Below, piece by piece: positions 34,019-44,729 of a DNA stretch of 64,000 nt (position 1 is the first letter of the stretch; each line of letters opens with the position of its first letter). The DNA comes from Moraxellaceae bacterium (GTDB lineage: Bacteria > Pseudomonadota > Gammaproteobacteria > Pseudomonadales > Moraxellaceae). The stretch covers positions 62,001 to 126,000 of the forward strand of contig JAQZBP010000004.1 of NCBI GenBank assembly GCA_029237815.1, written 5' to 3'. Under the pieces are notes generated by a model, which worked only from the letters and a program-made list of their open reading frames with translations, did no database searches and was not told the DNA's origin. A program made the position numbers and the translations under genes.

Positions 34019-35910
34019 TCAAGCGCCTTCTTCCGCTCCTGGCGTTCGCGCCGGGGCCCGCTTTTGCCCAGGAGGCTGGCGCGGTCGCGCCCGAGTACCG
34101 CTTCCTGACCTTCCTGGTCTTCGGCAGCATTATCGCCCTGACCATGTACGTGACCTGGCTCGCCGCCAAGCGCGTGAACTCCGCCCATGACTTCTACACG
34201 GCCGGTGGCGGCATCTCCGGCCTGCAGAACGGCTGGGCCATTGCCGGTGACTACCTGTCGGCAGCGTCCTTCCTTGGCATCGCCGGCCTGATCTCGCTCT
34301 ACGGTTATGACGGCTTCATGTATTCCGTGGGCTTCCTGATGGCCTACATCACCGTACTGCTCGTCATCGCCGAGCCCTGCCGCAACATCGGCAAGTACAC
34401 GCTGGCGGACATCCTCGCGTACCGCAACGATCCGAAGAAGACCCGTGTCGCCGGTGCGCTCTCCGTGATCACCGTGTCCACGATCTACCTGACGGCGCAG
34501 ATGGTCGGCGGCGGCGTGCTGGTGAAGACGCTGATCGGCATCGACTATGAAGTGTCGGTGGTCGCCGTCGGCGTGCTGATGCTGGCCTACGTGCTCTTCG
34601 GCGGCATGGTGGCGACGACCTGGGTGCAGATCATCAAGGCCATCCTGCTCGTGATCGCCTCGCTCGTGCTCGTGGCGCTGGTGTGGGCCCCCTACGGCTT
34701 CTCGCTGCCTGCCTTCCTTGAAACCGTCGTCAACGACCCGAAAGTGCAGGGGCAGGTCGCCAAGCTGCTGGGGGATTCCGCTGGCAACATGACCGGCGCC
34801 GAGCTCGGCCAGCGCTTCATGGAGCCCGGCCTCTACCTGAAGGATCCGCTCGACCAGATCTCGCTCGGCCTCGCGCTGGTGCTCGGCACAGCCGGCCTGC
34901 CGCACATCCTGATGCGCTTCTTCACCGTGCCGACCGCGCAGGAAGCCCGCAAGTCCGTGATCTGGGCAATGGGCATCATCGGCGGCTTCTACGTGCTGAC
35001 GCTGTTCCTCGGCATGGGCGCGGCCATCAACGTCGGCGCCGGCGACATCGCCCTCATCGACAAGGGGGGCAACATGGCGGCCCCGTTGCTGGCCCAGTAC
35101 CTCGGTGGTGGCGCCAACTCCATGATGGGCAACCTCTTCCTGGCCTTCGTCGCCGCCGTCGCCTTCGCCACCATAGTGGCGGTGGTGGCCGGCCTCGTGC
35201 TGGCGGCCGCCAGCGCCATGGCGCATGACATCTACGTCGGTGTGATCCGCGAGGGCCATGCCTCGGTCGCCGAGCAGGTGAAGGCGGCCCGCATCGCCAC
35301 GGTCGTGGTGGGCGCGCTGGCCATCGTCATCGGTATTGCCGCCAAGGGCCAGAACGTGGCGCACCTCGTTGGTCTCGCCTTCGCGGTGGCGGCGTCCGCC
35401 AACCTACCGTGCATCGTGCTGACGCTGTACTGGCGTCGCTGCAACACCGGCGGCATCATCGCCGGCATGGTGGTGGGCACCTTCACCGCCATCGGCCTCG
35501 TGCTGGTTTCGCCCAACATGACCTATCCGCTCAAGGTGCAGGCCGACGCCAGCAAGCTGCTGGCCGAAGCGCCCGCCAGGCAGGCCGCCCTCCAGGAGAA
35601 GCTGGCGGCGACCGGCGACAGCGACGCCCGGCAGAAAGTCGGCAAGCTGATCGCCAAGCTGGAAAAGGACGTGAAGAAGGCCGAGGACGACCTGCAGAAG
35701 ACGGCCGGCAAGACCACCTCGATGGTCGGCCTGGAAAAGCCGCTGCTGCCCCTCAAGAATCCCGGCATCATCTCGATTCCGCTCGGCTTCCTGGCCGTGA
35801 TCCTGGGTTCGCTGCTGTGGCGCCGCGACCCGCGTGCCGATGAGATGTGGGAAGAACTGTATGTGCGCCAGAATACCGGCATCGGAGCCTCCGGCGCGCA
35901 GCAGCACTGA
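34015..35910 (+). CDS. actP: Cation/acetate symporter ActP
   Basis: 631 residues of the sodium:solute symporter family, about 80 longer than E. coli ActP. A signal-like N terminus (to ~AQEAG) precedes ~13 membrane helices. ActP-typical segments are DFYTAGGGISGLQNGWAIAGDYLSAASFLG and TAGLPHILMRFFTVP, split here for length. Between the last helices, residues ~505-575 form a charged, coiled-coil-like insertion rich in Lys, Glu and Ala. The protein imports acetate and other short carboxylates. It is coupled to DUF485 and followed by acs after 79 bp. Confidence 0.93.
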   Translation: MIKRLLPLLAFAPGPAFAQEAGAVAPEYRFLTFLVFGSIIALTMYVTWLAAKRVNSAHDFYTAGGGISGLQNGWAIAGDYLSAASFLGIAGLISLYGYDGFMYSVGFLMAYITVLLVIAEPCRNIGKYTLADILAYRNDPKKTRVAGALSVITVSTIYLTAQMVGGGVLVKTLIGIDYEVSVVAVGVLMLAYVLFGGMVATTWVQIIKAILLVIASLVLVALVWAPYGFSLPAFLETVVNDPKVQGQVAKLLGDSAGNMTGAELGQRFMEPGLYLKDPLDQISLGLALVLGTAGLPHILMRFFTVPTAQEARKSVIWAMGIIGGFYVLTLFLGMGAAINVGAGDIALIDKGGNMAAPLLAQYLGGGANSMMGNLFLAFVAAVAFATIVAVVAGLVLAAASAMAHDIYVGVIREGHASVAEQVKAARIATVVVGALAIVIGIAAKGQNVAHLVGLAFAVAASANLPCIVLTLYWRRCNTGGIIAGMVVGTFTAIGLVLVSPNMTYPLKVQADASKLLAEAPARQAALQEKLAATGDSDARQKVGKLIAKLEKDVKKAEDDLQKTAGKTTSMVGLEKPLLPLKNPGIISIPLGFLAVILGSLLWRRDPRADEMWEELYVRQNTGIGASGAQQH

Positions 35911-35922
35911 GTAGACCTGTTG

Positions 35923-35949
35923 CCGCGGGCCTGCGGAGCGGGCCCGCGG
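35923..35949. repeat. Perfect 9-bp hairpin between actP and acs
   Basis: CCGCGGGCC-TGCGGAGCG-GGCCCGCGG, a perfect inverted repeat 12 bp after the actP stop. No T-tract, so not a canonical terminator; it may lower read-through or protect the actP 3' end, allowing different levels of transporter and enzyme. Confidence 0.55.
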
Positions 35950-35989
35950 TCGTTATCGATGACCCGGGAAAAATAAGGAGCGTGACGTT

Positions 35990-37960
35990 ATGAGCACCAT
36001 TGATTCCATCCTCACAGAAAGCCGGGTATTCCCGCCCAACGAACAGTTCCAGCGGCGCGCCGTCGTTTCCGGCCGTGCTGCCTATGATGCGCTTTGCGCC
36101 GAAGCCGCGGCTGACTACGAAGGCTTCTGGGGCCGCCTCGCCCGCGAGAACATGAGCTGGCACAAGCCCTTCACCCAGGTGCTGGATGAGTCCAATGCCC
36201 CCTTCTATCGCTGGTTCCACGACGGCGAGCTGAATGTTTCCTACAACTGCATCGACCGCCACCTGCCGCTGCTCGCCAACAAGGTCGCGCTGGTCTTCGA
36301 ATCCGATAATGGCACCGTGCGCCGCGTCACCTATGCCGAGCTGTCCCGCCTCGTGGGTCAGTTCGCCAACGGCCTGAAATCGCTCGGCGTCACCAAGGGC
36401 GATCGCGTCATCGTCTACATGCCGATGAGTATCGAGGCGGTCGTGGCCATGCAGGCCTGCGCCCGTATTGGCGCCATCCATTCCGTGGTGTTCGGCGGCT
36501 TCTCGGCCAAGAGCCTGAATGAGCGCATCATCGACGCGAAGGCCAAACTCGTCATCACTGCCAACGCCGGCATCCGTGGCGGCAAGGTCGTGCCGCTCAA
36601 GGCCACCACCGACGAGGCCATCGCCATGGGCGGCTGCAGCACGCTCGAGCGCGTGGTGGTCTACCGCCGCGCCGACGAGAAGGATGCGCCCGTGGACTGG
36701 CAGCGTGGCCGCGATATCTGGTGGCACGACCTCGTCTGCGACAAGCCCGAGTACTGCGAGCCAACCTGGGTGGGCGCGGATGATCCGCTGTTCATCCTTT
36801 ACACCTCCGGCTCCACCGGCAAGCCCAAGGGCGTCCAGCACTCCAGCGCGGGCTACCTGCTCGGCGCGATCAATTCCATGCACTGGGTATTCGACTACAA
36901 GCCCGACGACATCTTCTGGTGCACGGCCGATGTCGGCTGGATCACTGGCCATTCATACGTCGCCTACGGTCCGCTCGCGGTCGGCGGCACGCAGGTCATC
37001 TTCGAGGGCATTCCCACGTATCCGGATGCCGGCCGCTTCTGGCAGATGATCGAGCGTCATCGCGTCAGTGTTTTTTATACGGCACCGACCGCCATCCGCT
37101 CGCTGATCAAGCTGGGCGGTGATCTGCCGAAGCGCCACGACCTGTCCTCGCTGCGCCTGCTCGGCACCGTGGGCGAGCCGATCAACCCCGAGGCCTGGAT
37201 CTGGTACCATGAACAGGTCGGCGGCGGCCGCTGCCCCATCGTGGACACCTGGTGGCAGACGGAAACCGGCTCGCACATGATCGCGCCGCTGCCCGGCGCC
37301 GTGGCCACCAAGCCTGGCTCCTGCACCCTGCCGCTGCCGGGCATTATGGCCGACATCGTCGACGAAACCGGCGCGCCGGTGGAAACGGGCGGGGGCTTCC
37401 TGGTCATCACGCGCCCCTTCCCCTCGCAGGTGCGCACGCTGTGGGGCGATCCGGAGCGTTTCAGGAAGTCGTACTTTCCCGAGGAGTACCAGGGCCGCTA
37501 CTACCTGGCCGGCGATTCCGCGCATCGCGACGATGATGGCTACTTCTGGATCATGGGGCGCATCGACGACGTGTTGAACGTGTCCGGGCATCGCCTCGGC
37601 ACGATGGAGATCGAATCGGCGCTGGTGGCCAATCCTCTCGTGGCCGAGGCGGCCGTGGTGGGGCGTCCCGACGCGCTGAAGGGCGAGGCGATTGTCGCTT
37701 TCGTGGTGCTCAAGGGCGCGCGGCCCTCCGGGGAGGAAGGCAAACGACTCATTGCCGAACTGCGCGACTGGGTGGGCAAGGAGATCGGTGCCATCGCCAA
37801 GCCGGAAGACATCCGATTCGGCGACAACCTGCCCAAGACCCGTTCCGGCAAGATCATGCGCCGCCTGTTGCGTGCCATCGCGCGTGGCGAAACGATCACG
37901 CAGGACGTGTCGACGCTGGAAAACCCGGCCATCCTGCAACAGCTGCAGGAAAGCATCTAG
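35990..37960 (+). CDS. acs: Acetyl-CoA synthetase
   Basis: 656 residues, full-length Acs of the ANL superfamily. Visible are the P-loop [22 protein letters not shown] in the acetate pocket, [20 protein letters not shown] and the C-terminal [11 protein letters not shown] whose Lys (K621) is the acetylation-regulated catalytic residue. It makes acetyl-CoA from acetate, CoA and ATP through acetyl-AMP. AAGGAG precedes ATG 35990. Together with actP it forms an acetate scavenging unit. Confidence 0.97.
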   Translation: MSTIDSILTESRVFPPNEQFQRRAVVSGRAAYDALCAEAAADYEGFWGRLARENMSWHKPFTQVLDESNAPFYRWFHDGELNVSYNCIDRHLPLLANKVALVFESDNGTVRRVTYAELSRLVGQFANGLKSLGVTKGDRVIVYMPMSIEAVVAMQACARIGAIHSVVFGGFSAKSLNERIIDAKAKLVITANAGIRGGKVVPLKATTDEAIAMGGCSTLERVVVYRRADEKDAPVDWQRGRDIWWHDLVCDKPEYCEPTWVGADDPLFILYTSGSTGKPKGVQHSSAGYLLGAINSMHWVFDYKPDDIFWCTADVGWITGHSYVAYGPLAVGGTQVIFEGIPTYPDAGRFWQMIERHRVSVFYTAPTAIRSLIKLGGDLPKRHDLSSLRLLGTVGEPINPEAWIWYHEQVGGGRCPIVDTWWQTETGSHMIAPLPGAVATKPGSCTLPLPGIMADIVDETGAPVETGGGFLVITRPFPSQVRTLWGDPERFRKSYFPEEYQGRYYLAGDSAHRDDDGYFWIMGRIDDVLNVSGHRLGTMEIESALVANPLVAEAAVVGRPDALKGEAIVAFVVLKGARPSGEEGKRLIAELRDWVGKEIGAIAKPEDIRFGDNLPKTRSGKIMRRLLRAIARGETITQDVSTLENPAILQQLQESI

Positions 37961-37976
37961 GCTGCGTTCGCCAGTT

Positions 37977-38007
37977 AAAAAGGCCGCATTCATGCGGCCT
38001 TTTTTTC
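37977..38007. terminator. Bidirectional terminator at the acs 3' end
   Basis: AAAAAGGCCGCAT-TC-ATGCGGCCTTTTTTT, 9-bp stem with flanking A and T tracts. The hairpin contains the stop codon of the convergent gene (37990-37992), so the two transcripts share it. Confidence 0.9.
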
Positions 38008-40005
38008 ATCCTCGCCCGGTGGAAACTTTGGGGCTGAGTCACGAGGGGGCCAGAAAAAACGCAGCGGGCTGCGCAGGAAGCGACGCCCGATCATGCCCAG
38101 CAGCGGCAGCCACTGGCCGTAGCGCACGCCACGGGCGCGCAGCGCAACGACCAGCGCAAGGCCGAAGCTCACACTGAGGTTGACCAGTCCGATCGCCGCA
38201 ATGCCGGCAATGCTTGTCAGCAGGACATCTGCTGCAAGTTGAAACTCACTGCCCATCAGCGCAAAGCCAAAGTTGGCTGACGAGAAGGTGATGTGACGGA
38301 TGTCGAGCGGCAGGCCAAGAATGAAGCCAATCGTGCTCATGCTGCCCAGCATGATGCCGAAATAGAAGTTGCCCGCCAGCGCCCCCAGATTGTTTCCGAG
38401 GTAGGTGGTCACGGCGTACAGGCGCTGCTCGCCCAGCAGTCGCTGCAGCAATGGGCGCTGGCGCAGTCTCTCGGGGATCCGGTTGTAAAGCGCCTTGTTG
38501 TCGTAGTAGCCGGAAATCAGCCCGGCGAGGAAGAGGCAGACACCAGCGATCGCTGCATGGAAAAGGGCGAGGCTGTTCACCGGATCCAGTTCATGCAGGA
38601 GTGCCTGCGCCTTCGCCGGGTCCGCAAGGTGGTCGCCCGTGACGGCACGCCATGCCCAGGCGAGCAGCAGTGCCGTCGGAAGCGCGAGCAGCACATTGCC
38701 GATGATGGCAATGAACTGTGTGCGGAACACGCTGACGCAGAGGTCTGCCAGTGCGTGCAGGCTGCTGTCGCGTCCGCGCTCGGCTTCCTCGATGACGGCC
38801 GCTATGCGTGCTGCCGTCATTGCTGGCTGCTTGGTCGCCACCGTGAAGTGCAGCATGTGGATCAGCATGAAGCCCAGCGAGTAATTCAGGCTGAACAGGA
38901 AGGCGGCCCCGATCGGAGCGAGGCTGAGCTTTGCTGCCAGTGCTTTCAGCAGGGCCATGAAGCCGATGACGAAGCCCGCGCCGAGGCCAGAGCGCAGCAT
39001 CGCGAAATAGTCTCGCCGGCTGGTGGTCACATAGTGCTCGCCCGCATGCCCGGCATTTTCCGTGACGCGTAGCGCAAGCAGTGAAGTATGCGTGGCGAAG
39101 ACCTCACGCAGACTGAATTTCCGGTTGTCCTCCCGCACCAGCTCCTTGAACAGGTGGATGGCGTTGAGCTGGCGTGCCTCGCCCGTGCTTTCCAGCAGGC
39201 GGAACAGTGTTTCCATGCGCGCCATGATCTGCAGCATGCGCACCATCAGTTGGGTGAGACGTATGCTGACGCCGGTCTCGGGTGCCCGGCGGCGGATGCG
39301 TTGCAGCAGGTCGCGGCACTGTGTGATCAGTACGATTGCCTGGCGTTCGTCCTGGCGATCCGCGCGATGCGCAGCGAGAAACTCATGATAGTCCCGCACG
39401 TAGCCGGTGACCTCGGCGTTCAGCGCGAGGAAGGGCGATTCATAAGACTCGATCTCCGGGTAGACCCGTACCAGGTGCGGGTCCAGGCCGAGGGAGGTGA
39501 GCCGATGGCTGAGGGTGGTGATGCTCTCCAGGAGTTCCAGCAGTGGCTGGTACGACATCCTGGCTGTGCTGGCGGACCCGAGTTGCAGTGCCGTGGCCAG
39601 CCGCAGCCATTCACCGTCGTCTGTGGCGTCGACCCAGACGCCGTCGTCGCGCCAGTTGAACAGCTGCCCAAAAATGTCACGGAAGCGGGTGTCGTTGACC
39701 TCCGGGGGAAGCAACTTCCAGCTCAGCCGCTGGCGCAGCTCCGAGAAGAAGCCCGTGCCATCGAAAATGCCGGTGTCCGAGTAGAGGTGGGATTGCTTGC
39801 GACTACCGATGATGCGCAGCAGGTAGTCGCGCAGGCCTTCCGAAAAGGCGGCGGAGCTCTCGAGCAGGCGGCAAAGCTCCTGCAGATTCTTGCAGGCCTG
39901 TGCATGGTCTTCTGCGTGTTTTGGCCGCAGTCGGCCCACCAGCGCGATCAGTAAGTCGGGATCGCTGGCAGCGCTGATCGCAATACGCTCGAGAAGTGTT
40001 TCCAT
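37990..40005 (-). CDS. 'Site-specific recombinase' family (PF10136) membrane protein
   Basis: 671 residues from ATG 40005 (a TTG at 40047 with AAGGCG upstream would add 14). The N-terminal half is soluble and helical; from ~335 on there are six or seven hydrophobic segments (for example GLGAGFVIGFMALLKALAAK, FLFSLNYSLGFMLIHMLHF, IIGNVLLALPTALLLAWAW, LFHAAIAGVCLFLAGLISG). These match the family named after gonococcal Gcr. No recombinase catalytic motif (Tyr or Ser type) is visible, so the name should not be taken as a function. Stand-alone gene convergent with acs. Confidence 0.8.
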   Translation of the reverse strand: METLLERIAISAASDPDLLIALVGRLRPKHAEDHAQACKNLQELCRLLESSAAFSEGLRDYLLRIIGSRKQSHLYSDTGIFDGTGFFSELRQRLSWKLLPPEVNDTRFRDIFGQLFNWRDDGVWVDATDDGEWLRLATALQLGSASTARMSYQPLLELLESITTLSHRLTSLGLDPHLVRVYPEIESYESPFLALNAEVTGYVRDYHEFLAAHRADRQDERQAIVLITQCRDLLQRIRRRAPETGVSIRLTQLMVRMLQIMARMETLFRLLESTGEARQLNAIHLFKELVREDNRKFSLREVFATHTSLLALRVTENAGHAGEHYVTTSRRDYFAMLRSGLGAGFVIGFMALLKALAAKLSLAPIGAAFLFSLNYSLGFMLIHMLHFTVATKQPAMTAARIAAVIEEAERGRDSSLHALADLCVSVFRTQFIAIIGNVLLALPTALLLAWAWRAVTGDHLADPAKAQALLHELDPVNSLALFHAAIAGVCLFLAGLISGYYDNKALYNRIPERLRQRPLLQRLLGEQRLYAVTTYLGNNLGALAGNFYFGIMLGSMSTIGFILGLPLDIRHITFSSANFGFALMGSEFQLAADVLLTSIAGIAAIGLVNLSVSFGLALVVALRARGVRYGQWLPLLGMIGRRFLRSPLRFFWPPRDSAPKFPPGEDEKKAA

Positions 40006-40117
40006 GACGGGCAATGTCACGATGCGGGCGTGCAGTATGCCGCGCAATCGCCTTGCCGCAACATTCGAAGGCAGGCGTATGAGAGTTTACGCAGGAAAGG
40101 GAAGTGCGAAGAAAAAG

Positions 40118-40194
<77 letters not shown>

Positions 40195-40313
40195 ACACGG
40201 GTTGCGACCCCTGAGCCGGGTCGCGAGGCGCGCATTGTATAGAAGCCGTTGCGCATTGGAAAGCGCTGCATGCGCCTGTTTTTCTCCCATCCCGGCGGGA
40301 GGGCTGCCGGTCC

Positions 40314-41276
40314 TCAACTGTCGCGCGACAGTGCCAGTCGCGTCAGGTCCTGGAGTGCCGTCTTGTATGGTGATTCGGGGAGGGCGGCGAGGGCGGCCAG
40401 GGCCTGCTCCGATTCAAGTTGCGCCCTCTGGCGGGTGTAATCAAGCGCGCCGCAGCGCTGCACGATGGCGATGATCTCCTCCAGGTGCTCAAGGCCTCCA
40501 GTACGGATGGCGTTTCGGATCAGCTCGGCATCACCCGGGGCGGATGCCTTTATGGCCTGAATCAGTGGTAGCGTGGGCTTGCCCTCGCCCAGGTCGTCCC
40601 CCACGTTCTTGCCCATGACCTCGGCCGAGCTGGTGTAGTCCAGCACATCGTCAACGATCTGGAAGGCGGCGCCCAGGTGCCGTGCGAATGCTGCACAGTG
40701 GGGCTGGTAGTCCCTGTCGCCGAGGCTGGCCCCTGTCTCGGCGGCAACCTCGAAGAGCTTGGCGGTCTTTCCGTAGATGACCTGCAGGTAGCGGTCCTCC
40801 GTGGTGTCGGGGTCGCGCTGGTTGATCAGCTGCAGGACCTCTCCTTCGGCGATTACGACGGTGCCGGCAGACATGATGTCCATCACTGCCGGCTCGCGCA
40901 GAGCGACCATGAGGGCGAAAGCACGGGAAATTAGATAGTCCCCGACCAGGACGGCGGTGGGGTTGTCCCAGCGGGCATTGGCCGTGGCGCGGCCGCGACG
41001 CAGGCCGGACTCGTCGACAACGTCGTCATGTAGGAGCGTCGCGGTGTGCAGCATCTCGATGATGCCGGCAACCTGGATATGACGATCTCCCCGGTAGCCG
41101 CAGGCGCGGGCGGCGAGTAGGCAGACCAGCGGTCGCAGGCGCTTGCCGCCGCCCTGGACGATGTATTGCCCGACCTCGTGGATCAGGGGGACCCGTGACT
41201 CCAGGCTCTTGCGGATGAAGGTGTCGACGGCCGCAAAGTCTTCGGCCACTACAGCGACGATGCTCTTGTAGTCCAT
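40314..41276 (-). CDS. ispB: Polyprenyl (octaprenyl-type) diphosphate synthase
   Basis: 320 residues, trans-isoprenyl diphosphate synthase fold. The first Asp-rich motif is D84-D85-x2-D88 ([10 protein letters not shown]), with GGGKRLRPL before it, and the second D209-D210-x2-D213 (QIVDDVLDY). It makes the polyprenyl side chain of ubiquinone. The exact chain length is not readable from sequence. It is divergent from rplU-rpmA, the classic gammaproteobacterial arrangement for ispB. Confidence 0.95.
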   Translation of the reverse strand: MDYKSIVAVVAEDFAAVDTFIRKSLESRVPLIHEVGQYIVQGGGKRLRPLVCLLAARACGYRGDRHIQVAGIIEMLHTATLLHDDVVDESGLRRGRATANARWDNPTAVLVGDYLISRAFALMVALREPAVMDIMSAGTVVIAEGEVLQLINQRDPDTTEDRYLQVIYGKTAKLFEVAAETGASLGDRDYQPHCAAFARHLGAAFQIVDDVLDYTSSAEVMGKNVGDDLGEGKPTLPLIQAIKASAPGDAELIRNAIRTGGLEHLEEIIAIVQRCGALDYTRQRAQLESEQALAALAALPESPYKTALQDLTRLALSRDS

Positions 41277-41399
41277 GCGATGAGGATCAGCCCGGGGTTG
41301 CAGAGGCCGCGAATCCTAGCAGCAGTGGGCCCGGGAGGGCTACGGACGGAACGGGGGAATGCGCATGCCCGGTCCGCCCTTCAGGCTGGTAAATGCGGC

Positions 41400-41428
41400 T
41401 TGCGGCGGCTGGGTGATTTCCGTAGAAT
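41400..41428 (+). promoter_or_regulatory. Sigma70 promoter of rplU-rpmA
   Basis: -35 TTGCGG (41400-41405), 17-bp spacer, -10 TAGAAT (41423-41428). Predicted start near 41435 gives a ~97-nt leader. Confidence 0.6.
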
Positions 41429-41453
41429 TACGCGCCTTGCAGATTCTGGCAGG

Positions 41454-41504
41454 CGGGTGCGTCGCGCCCGGCCTGTGCGACAGGCCGCTACCAGCGAGGT
41501 AGCG
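41454..41504 (+). promoter_or_regulatory. Structured rplU leader with three contiguous hairpins
   Basis: Hairpin A 41454-41470 (7 bp with one G-U pair, 3-nt loop), hairpin B 41470-41486 (GGCCTGT-GCG-ACAGGCC, perfect) and hairpin C 41486-41504 (CGCTACC-AGCGA-GGTAGCG, perfect) follow one another with no unpaired bases between. The last ends 10 bp before the GCGGGAG ribosome-binding site. This looks like an mRNA element for ribosomal-protein autoregulation; no T-tract follows. Confidence 0.6.
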
Positions 41505-41531
41505 GTAGACCCAAATAGCGGGAGTGGCAAC

Positions 41532-41843
41532 ATGTACGCGGTTATCAAGAGCGGTGGCAAGCAGCATCGCGTGGTTGAAGGCGAGCTGCTGAAGGTCGAG
41601 CTGCTGGATGTCCAGCCGGGCCAGACTATCACCCTCGAAGACGTGCTGATGGTGGTGAACGGTTCTGACATCAAGATCGGAACCCCCGTGGTCGCCGGTG
41701 CCAAGGTTCAGGCCGAAGTCGTGAGCCACGGCCGTCACGACAAAGTGCGCATCCAGAAGTTCCGTCGCCGCAAGCATCATCGCAAGCAGGCCGGTCACCG
41801 TCAGTATTTCACTGAACTCAAGATCACCGGCATCAGCGCCTGA
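41532..41843 (+). CDS. rplU: 50S ribosomal protein L21
   Basis: 103 residues beginning [18 protein letters not shown], the invariant L21 start. [20 protein letters not shown] is the basic rRNA-binding C-terminal segment. L21 binds 23S rRNA in the large subunit. The ATG at 41532 has GGGAG upstream; the frame is open back to 41280, but that part is the leader. rpmA follows after 37 bp. Confidence 0.98.
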   Translation: MYAVIKSGGKQHRVVEGELLKVELLDVQPGQTITLEDVLMVVNGSDIKIGTPVVAGAKVQAEVVSHGRHDKVRIQKFRRRKHHRKQAGHRQYFTELKITGISA

Positions 41844-41880
41844 GCGCTGGCCCCAAGCAAAGATCCAGGAGTAATCCGAC

Positions 41881-42141
41881 ATGGCACATAAAAAGGCAGG
41901 CGGTTCCACCCGCAACGGTCGCGACTCAGAAGCCAAGCGACTTGGCGTAAAGGTGTACGGTGGCCAGCAGATCCAGGCCGGCAGCATCATCATCCGCCAG
42001 CGCGGTACGCAGTACTGGCCGGGCGAGAACGTCGGCATCGGCCGTGACCACACGCTCTTCGCCAAGGCGAACGGCGTGGTCAAGTTCGTTGTCAAGGGCC
42101 CGCAGTCGCGTCAGTACGTCGTGGTGGAAACCGCGGCCTGA
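41881..42141 (+). CDS. rpmA: 50S ribosomal protein L27
   Basis: 86 residues starting [20 protein letters not shown], the conserved L27 N terminus that reaches the peptidyl transferase centre. No N-terminal processing leader of the Firmicutes type. CCAGGAGTAA precedes the ATG. It is followed by a strong terminator before obgE. Confidence 0.98.
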   Translation: MAHKKAGGSTRNGRDSEAKRLGVKVYGGQQIQAGSIIIRQRGTQYWPGENVGIGRDHTLFAKANGVVKFVVKGPQSRQYVVVETAA

Positions 42142-42155
42142 ACGAAGCGCCAGCC

Positions 42156-42186
42156 AAAAAAAGCCCCGACTGGTCGGGGCTTTTTT
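42156..42186 (+). terminator. Terminator of rplU-rpmA
   Basis: AAAAAAAGCCCCGAC-TG-GTCGGGGCTTTTTT, a 9-bp perfect stem with T-tract, 15 bp after the rpmA stop. Confidence 0.92.
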
Positions 42187-42260
42187 GTTGGTGGTCCTTT
42201 TATTGCAGCAAGGCCTTCCACGCCAAGCCGATATAAGCTGGAGCGTGTAGTGACCCCTGA

Positions 42261-43490
<1,230 letters not shown>

Positions 43491-43554
43491 CAAACAGCTG
43501 GCGGGTTAGCATTCCCGCCGGCTTACAGAAGTAGGCTTTTCAGCACGAGCCATC

Positions 43555-44682
43555 ATGAACAAAAACAATCGCCAACGTCTCGCTACAGGTCGCCGCTGGG
43601 TCGTGAAGATCGGGTCGGCACTGCTTACCGCGAATGGCCAGGGCTTGGACCAGGTCGCCATGGCCAGTTGGGTGCGCCAGATGGTGGCCCTGCAAAAGTC
43701 CGGCGTGGAGCTGGTGCTGGTGTCCTCGGGTGCCGTGGCGGAAGGCATGGTGCGCATGGGCCTGAAGTCGCGGCCAGAGTCGGTACACGCACTGCAAGCC
43801 TGCGCCGCAATCGGCCAGATGGGTCTCGTGCAGGCCTATGAGTCGCATTTCCGCGATCATGGCCTGCGGACGGCCCAGGTTCTCCTGACGCACGACGACC
43901 TTTCCGATCGCCAGCGCTATCTCAATGCCCGCAACACGCTGCGTACGCTCATTGAATGGAGTGTGCTGCCGGTCATCAACGAGAATGACACGGTCGCCAC
44001 TGACGAAATCCGCTTTGGTGACAACGACACCCTGGGAGCGCTGGTTGCCAACCTGGTCGAGGCCGACACGCTGGTCATCCTGACCGATCAGGACGGCATG
44101 TTCGATCGTGATCCACGCAACGACCCCGATGCAGTGTTGCTGCCGGAAGTGCAAGCGATGGACGAGCGCCTACTTGCAATGGCAGGCGGTGGCGGCGCGC
44201 TGGGGCGTGGCGGCATGGTGACGAAGGTGCGCGCCGCACGCCTCGCGGCACGCTCCGGTTGCGCCACAGTGATCGCCAGTGGGCGCGGTGAAGATATTTT
44301 GATACGCCTACGCGCTGCAGAAAGTGCTGGCACCCTGTTGTTGCCTGAGCAGGATCGACTGGCGGCACGCAAACAGTGGCTGGCCGCGCACTTGCAGCAT
44401 GCTGGGCGCGTCGTCATTGATGCCGGGGCGGTACGGGCGCTGCGCCAAGGTGGCCGCAGTCTCTTGCCTGTCGGCGTGAAGTCGGTGCAGGGCAATTTCC
44501 AGCGTGGTGAAGTGGTGGCCTGCGTGGACGAGCAGGGCGCCAGTGTTGCCGTGGGCATCGTGAACTACACTGCCGAGGAGGCGGCACGGATTGCCGGCCA
44601 GCCGTCGGAGCGCATCGAGTCGCTTCTGGGCTATGTGGATGATGCCGAGCTGATGCATCGCGACAATCTGGTGATCGTCTAG
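43555..44682 (+). CDS. proB: Glutamate 5-kinase with C-terminal PUA domain
   Basis: 375 residues. The amino-acid kinase domain (1-~260) has [42 protein letters not shown] and [12 protein letters not shown]. Residues ~280-360 form a PUA domain ([20 protein letters not shown]). It phosphorylates glutamate, the committed and proline-inhibited step of proline synthesis. It starts 64 bp after obgE; the same obgE-proB order occurs in other gammaproteobacteria. Confidence 0.96.
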   Translation: MNKNNRQRLATGRRWVVKIGSALLTANGQGLDQVAMASWVRQMVALQKSGVELVLVSSGAVAEGMVRMGLKSRPESVHALQACAAIGQMGLVQAYESHFRDHGLRTAQVLLTHDDLSDRQRYLNARNTLRTLIEWSVLPVINENDTVATDEIRFGDNDTLGALVANLVEADTLVILTDQDGMFDRDPRNDPDAVLLPEVQAMDERLLAMAGGGGALGRGGMVTKVRAARLAARSGCATVIASGRGEDILIRLRAAESAGTLLLPEQDRLAARKQWLAAHLQHAGRVVIDAGAVRALRQGGRSLLPVGVKSVQGNFQRGEVVACVDEQGASVAVGIVNYTAEEAARIAGQPSERIESLLGYVDDAELMHRDNLVIV

Positions 44683-44729
44683 GCCTGCGATTGCCGGAAT
44701 CCTCTGAAAGGGAAGTTCCGGAGGGCAGA

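Noticed and set aside
37990-40005. Possible mobile element signalled by the 'site-specific recombinase' family name
   Set aside because: No target-site duplication, flanking inverted repeats, att-like repeats or other mobility genes. The nearby tRNA-Pro gene is intact, and no partial copy of its 3' end is seen in the window.
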